Assembly: GCA_963205035.1 (NCBI GenBank)
Contig: CAUJII010000037.1
Location: forward strand, 1 to 8,720
Length of the DNA stretch: 8,720 nucleotides
Reading direction: 5' to 3'
DNA from: Spirochaetota bacterium
GTDB lineage: Bacteria > Spirochaetota > Leptospiria > Turneriellales > Turneriellaceae
The translations under genes and the position numbers were made by a program. The notes under the pieces were generated by a model. It was not told where the DNA came from. It did no database searches and saw only the letters and a list, made by a program, of their open reading frames with translations. This document shows positions 7,175 through 8,720 of the stretch, one piece after another (the first letter of the stretch is position 1; the number at the start of each line of letters is the position of its first letter).

Positions 7175-7762
7175 TTAATTGTTGAGCGGGTTTTCGATGA
7201 TTTGCGCACCGGCTGGCTTGTAGTTGAACATCGAGCCAGAAATCCCCGCGTCGATTGTCATTCCAGAAAAGGAGTATGTCGTCGTGTCGTCGCCGTGTTT
7301 CAACCGAACACTCCGCACCATGCCACCCGCAACCTGCACGATAATTTCATCGAAGTACGCGCCCTTCTTGCGGAAGATATAAGTATTTCCTTGGATTGTT
7401 CCTTCGTACGATGAAAGGACTCCCAAGAGGCCGCCGCCGACTCCCGCCACGTCTTGCCTTGCGCAAAGCGACGAACTCTTGTTATGTACCCAGAGATGTG
7501 TACCATTCGTTGCGATTACTCCGCTCGCCGTATCGACGCGCAGCTTGCCGGGATATTGGTAGAGTATCTTGCCCGTTTGTATTTGACCCGAAGAAGAGGT
7601 GACAGCGAAGCTCGCACGGAAAGAAGAGTAGAGCCCCTTCACTTGCCCTTTCAGCGCTTCGTACGCCGCATCTGCAAAAAGCGAAGGCGCTGCGACTAAG
7701 AATGCAAGAAGTGCTGTCTGCGAAAAAAACCTGTGGAAGTGTCGAAATACATTGCCGTTCAT
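7175..7762 (-). CDS. lolA: LolA-like periplasmic outer-membrane lipoprotein carrier protein
   Basis: LolA takes lipoproteins released by the inner-membrane LolCDE machine and carries them through the periplasm. This 195-aa precursor is close to the usual LolA length of about 200. The signal peptide has basic residues near the start (Arg7, Arg11), a hydrophobic core (ALLAFLVAAP), and a cleavage site after Ala30. The mature part follows the family pattern: SFRASFAV, then GKILYQYPGKLRVD (64-77), then ATNGTHLWVH (84-93), and near the end FNYKPAGAQII (179-189), as in the LolA C-terminal strand with a Pro-x-Gly-x-x-hydrophobic ending. The ATG at 7762 gives a good signal peptide. A TTG at 7813 would add 17 residues that fit a signal peptide poorly. 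A Cys (residue 100) in the mature part is unusual but has no obvious partner. The gene appears to lead the operon, and its stop is one base before the AsmA-like ATG. Confidence 0.8.
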   Translation of the reverse strand: MNGNVFRHFHRFFSQTALLAFLVAAPSLFADAAYEALKGQVKGLYSSFRASFAVTSSSGQIQTGKILYQYPGKLRVDTASGVIATNGTHLWVHNKSSSLCARQDVAGVGGGLLGVLSSYEGTIQGNTYIFRKKGAYFDEIIVQVAGGMVRSVRLKHGDDTTTYSFSGMTIDAGISGSMFNYKPAGAQIIENPLNN

Positions 7763-7780
7763 AAAGATACGAAAGGCTCT
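7763..7780. promoter_or_regulatory. 18-base divergent intergenic region; promoters probably lie inside the flanking coding ends
   Basis: Only 18 bases separate the chosen ATG of the lolA-like gene (minus strand) from the chosen ATG of the 187-aa gene (plus strand). This is too short for two promoters, so each must begin inside the 5' coding region of the other gene. On the plus strand GAAAGG at 7771-7776 is a possible ribosome binding site, 4 bases before the ATG. I found no convincing -35/-10 pair on either strand. The region is listed because the start of the envelope operon must be controlled from here or from inside the neighbouring gene. Confidence 0.35.
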
Positions 7781-8344
7781 ATGTATCGGATTGCCTGTAA
7801 AGCACGATTCCAAATCTTGATTGTTGTACTTTTGTTAATCCACCAACCCTTTTTTGCCATAGAAGCCGACACCCGCACACTGTGGCTTTCGACCCCTACC
7901 CATCACGACAGCGTGCAACGCGACCTCAGCGCGAAGCTACGCTATCTTCTTTTTCGGGCGGAGTTGCGCATTGCGCAGACGGGTTACGGAAGCAGCTCGG
8001 GCAACCTGGGAAACATTCAAATCATGACGCAGTTTTTGGGGATTGCGGGGCTCGCTTTAAGCCGCGTGAAGCCCGAAGACATCGACCACGACCTCTATAC
8101 CTTGGAACGCTTCACCGTGAGGCTCTATGAAAGTCTTGCGCGCCGGTTTGAAAGACTGAACCCCATTCCCGGACTTTACTACGACATCTATATCCGCAAT
8201 CCGGCATACCCGTTTTTGTATTTTGAGGCGCTCGACAAATATTATTTTCACATGGGAGCATTCCCCTTTATGGACGACTTGCGCTTCAGAGAGACAAGCA
8301 TCGCGTCACGCCAATGGGGCTTGGGGTTCAGAATTTTGTTCTGA
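7781..8344 (+). CDS. Small exported protein of unknown function
   Basis: I do not recognise a family. The 187-aa protein starts with a basic N-terminus and a strong hydrophobic core (FQILIVVLLLI, residues 10-20), followed by possible cleavage after Ala26 (FFA) or Ala29. It has no lipobox Cys; the only early Cys (6) precedes the hydrophobic core. The mature part has a helical, charged stretch (about 44-65), a Gly/Ser-rich segment (GYGSSSGNLGN, 68-78), a charged helix (98-126), and an aromatic C-terminal part with many Tyr and Phe residues. It ends in the strand-like WGLGFRILF with a terminal Phe, which could be an outer-membrane insertion signal. A GTG at 7733 in the same frame would overlap lolA and put 16 polar residues before the signal. 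The ATG at 7781, with GAAAGG just upstream, is better. It is convergent with the HisZ-like gene, 11 bases apart. A location in the periplasm or outer membrane is inferred. Confidence 0.75.
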   Translation: MYRIACKARFQILIVVLLLIHQPFFAIEADTRTLWLSTPTHHDSVQRDLSAKLRYLLFRAELRIAQTGYGSSSGNLGNIQIMTQFLGIAGLALSRVKPEDIDHDLYTLERFTVRLYESLARRFERLNPIPGLYYDIYIRNPAYPFLYFEALDKYYFHMGAFPFMDDLRFRETSIASRQWGLGFRILF

Positions 8345-8355
8345 AGAGACGAACG

Positions 8356-8720
8356 TTAAAGAGCCAATAAATCGAGTGCGAAACCGCACGCTCCCGCTTC
8401 GATGTCTGCATAGCGGCTCACCAAGTCGTTATAGACACCGCCGCGCACGATAGGTTCCGTAAAACCCTTCGCATACGTTTCAAAAAAATAGCCACTGTAA
8501 TAACTACTCTTCGGCTCAGAGAGGGGTTGCCAGTACGCCTGTATACCGTCTTTTGTGAGTGTTTGGATCAACACTTCGCAGTCGTGCTCGCTCGCCGCTA
8601 ACGCGGACTGCATGAACTCCGGTAAAAATTTCGCAGAGCTCGGAATCGGCGATGCGTGTGCGCGGTAAAATAGCCAGAGCGCTAACTCGCGCGCCGGCAC
8701 TTCGCCTAAGCTAAATTTGC
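8356..8720 (-). CDS. hisZ: ATP phosphoribosyltransferase regulatory subunit (HisZ-like), C-terminal fragment
   Basis: The frame stays open to the right edge, so the N-terminal part lies outside the window and about 121 residues are visible. The fragment shows the class-II histidyl-tRNA-synthetase-like core. YYSGYFFETYAKG corresponds to the histidine-binding YYTGxxFE region, GGVYNDLV to the GGRYDxL motif, and GACGFALDL to motif 3. The protein stops just after motif 3, without the anticodon-binding domain of a true HisRS. In GGVYNDLV the Arg and Asp of GGRYD are replaced by Val and Asn. Both features favour HisZ, which has no synthetase activity and pairs with short HisG to form the first, feedback-controlled enzyme of histidine synthesis. 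A degenerate HisS paralogue with another role is the alternative. The gene converges on the small exported protein and is functionally unrelated to the envelope genes. Confidence 0.82.
   Translation of the reverse strand, partial: KFSLGEVPARELALWLFYRAHASPIPSSAKFLPEFMQSALAASEHDCEVLIQTLTKDGIQAYWQPLSEPKSSYYSGYFFETYAKGFTEPIVRGGVYNDLVSRYADIEAGACGFALDLLAL

Noticed and set aside
8327..8345. 7-bp inverted repeat (TTCAGAA, 5-base loop, TTCTGAA) over the stop codon of the small exported gene
   Set aside because: The stem is short and AT-rich with no U-tract. It could occur by chance, so I do not call it a terminator, although it lies between convergent genes.

Overview
The window comes from a diderm (outer-membrane) bacterium. 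It encodes a LolA-like lipoprotein carrier, an AsmA/DUF748-type membrane-anchored giant, a Mip/FkpA-type prolyl isomerase with a possible lipoprotein signal, and a predicted outer-membrane beta-barrel protein. Base composition looks close to balanced. Shine-Dalgarno sequences are weak or absent before most starts, and non-ATG starts are in use. The overall flavour (a loose lipobox, large orphan proteins, envelope genes of this kind) reminds me of Leptospira-like spirochaetes. That is a guess, not something the sequence proves.

Layout: (1) Positions 1-1023 (+) hold the C-terminal part of an alpha-D-phosphohexomutase of the PGM2/phosphopentomutase type, cut by the window edge. (2) Positions 1070-1795 (+) encode an exported, probably outer-membrane beta-barrel protein, 46 bases downstream of the mutase and likely cotranscribed. 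(3) A perfect 13-bp inverted repeat at 1777-1806 spans its stop codon and separates it from the convergent minus-strand block. (4) The minus-strand block, read from 7762 down to 1810, is a probable four-gene operon: lolA-like, AsmA-like (1028 aa), an unrecognised 506-aa protein, and an FKBP-type isomerase. The gaps are 1, 21 and 60 bases. (5) Positions 7781-8344 (+) encode a small exported protein of unknown function, whose start is only 18 bases from the divergent lolA start. (6) Positions 8356-8720 (-) hold the C-terminal end of a HisZ-like regulatory subunit of ATP phosphoribosyltransferase, cut by the right edge.

The centre of the window is the minus-strand operon. A periplasmic lipoprotein carrier, a long AsmA-type protein of the class now linked to phospholipid movement between membranes, and a periplasmic foldase all act in building the outer envelope. 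The 506-aa protein lies between them with tight spacing and has no family I can name. This is the best candidate for something undescribed here.

The window is almost entirely coding. The longest stretch between genes is 60 bases (2485-2544). I see no tRNA, rRNA, insertion sequence, CRISPR array or phage gene.
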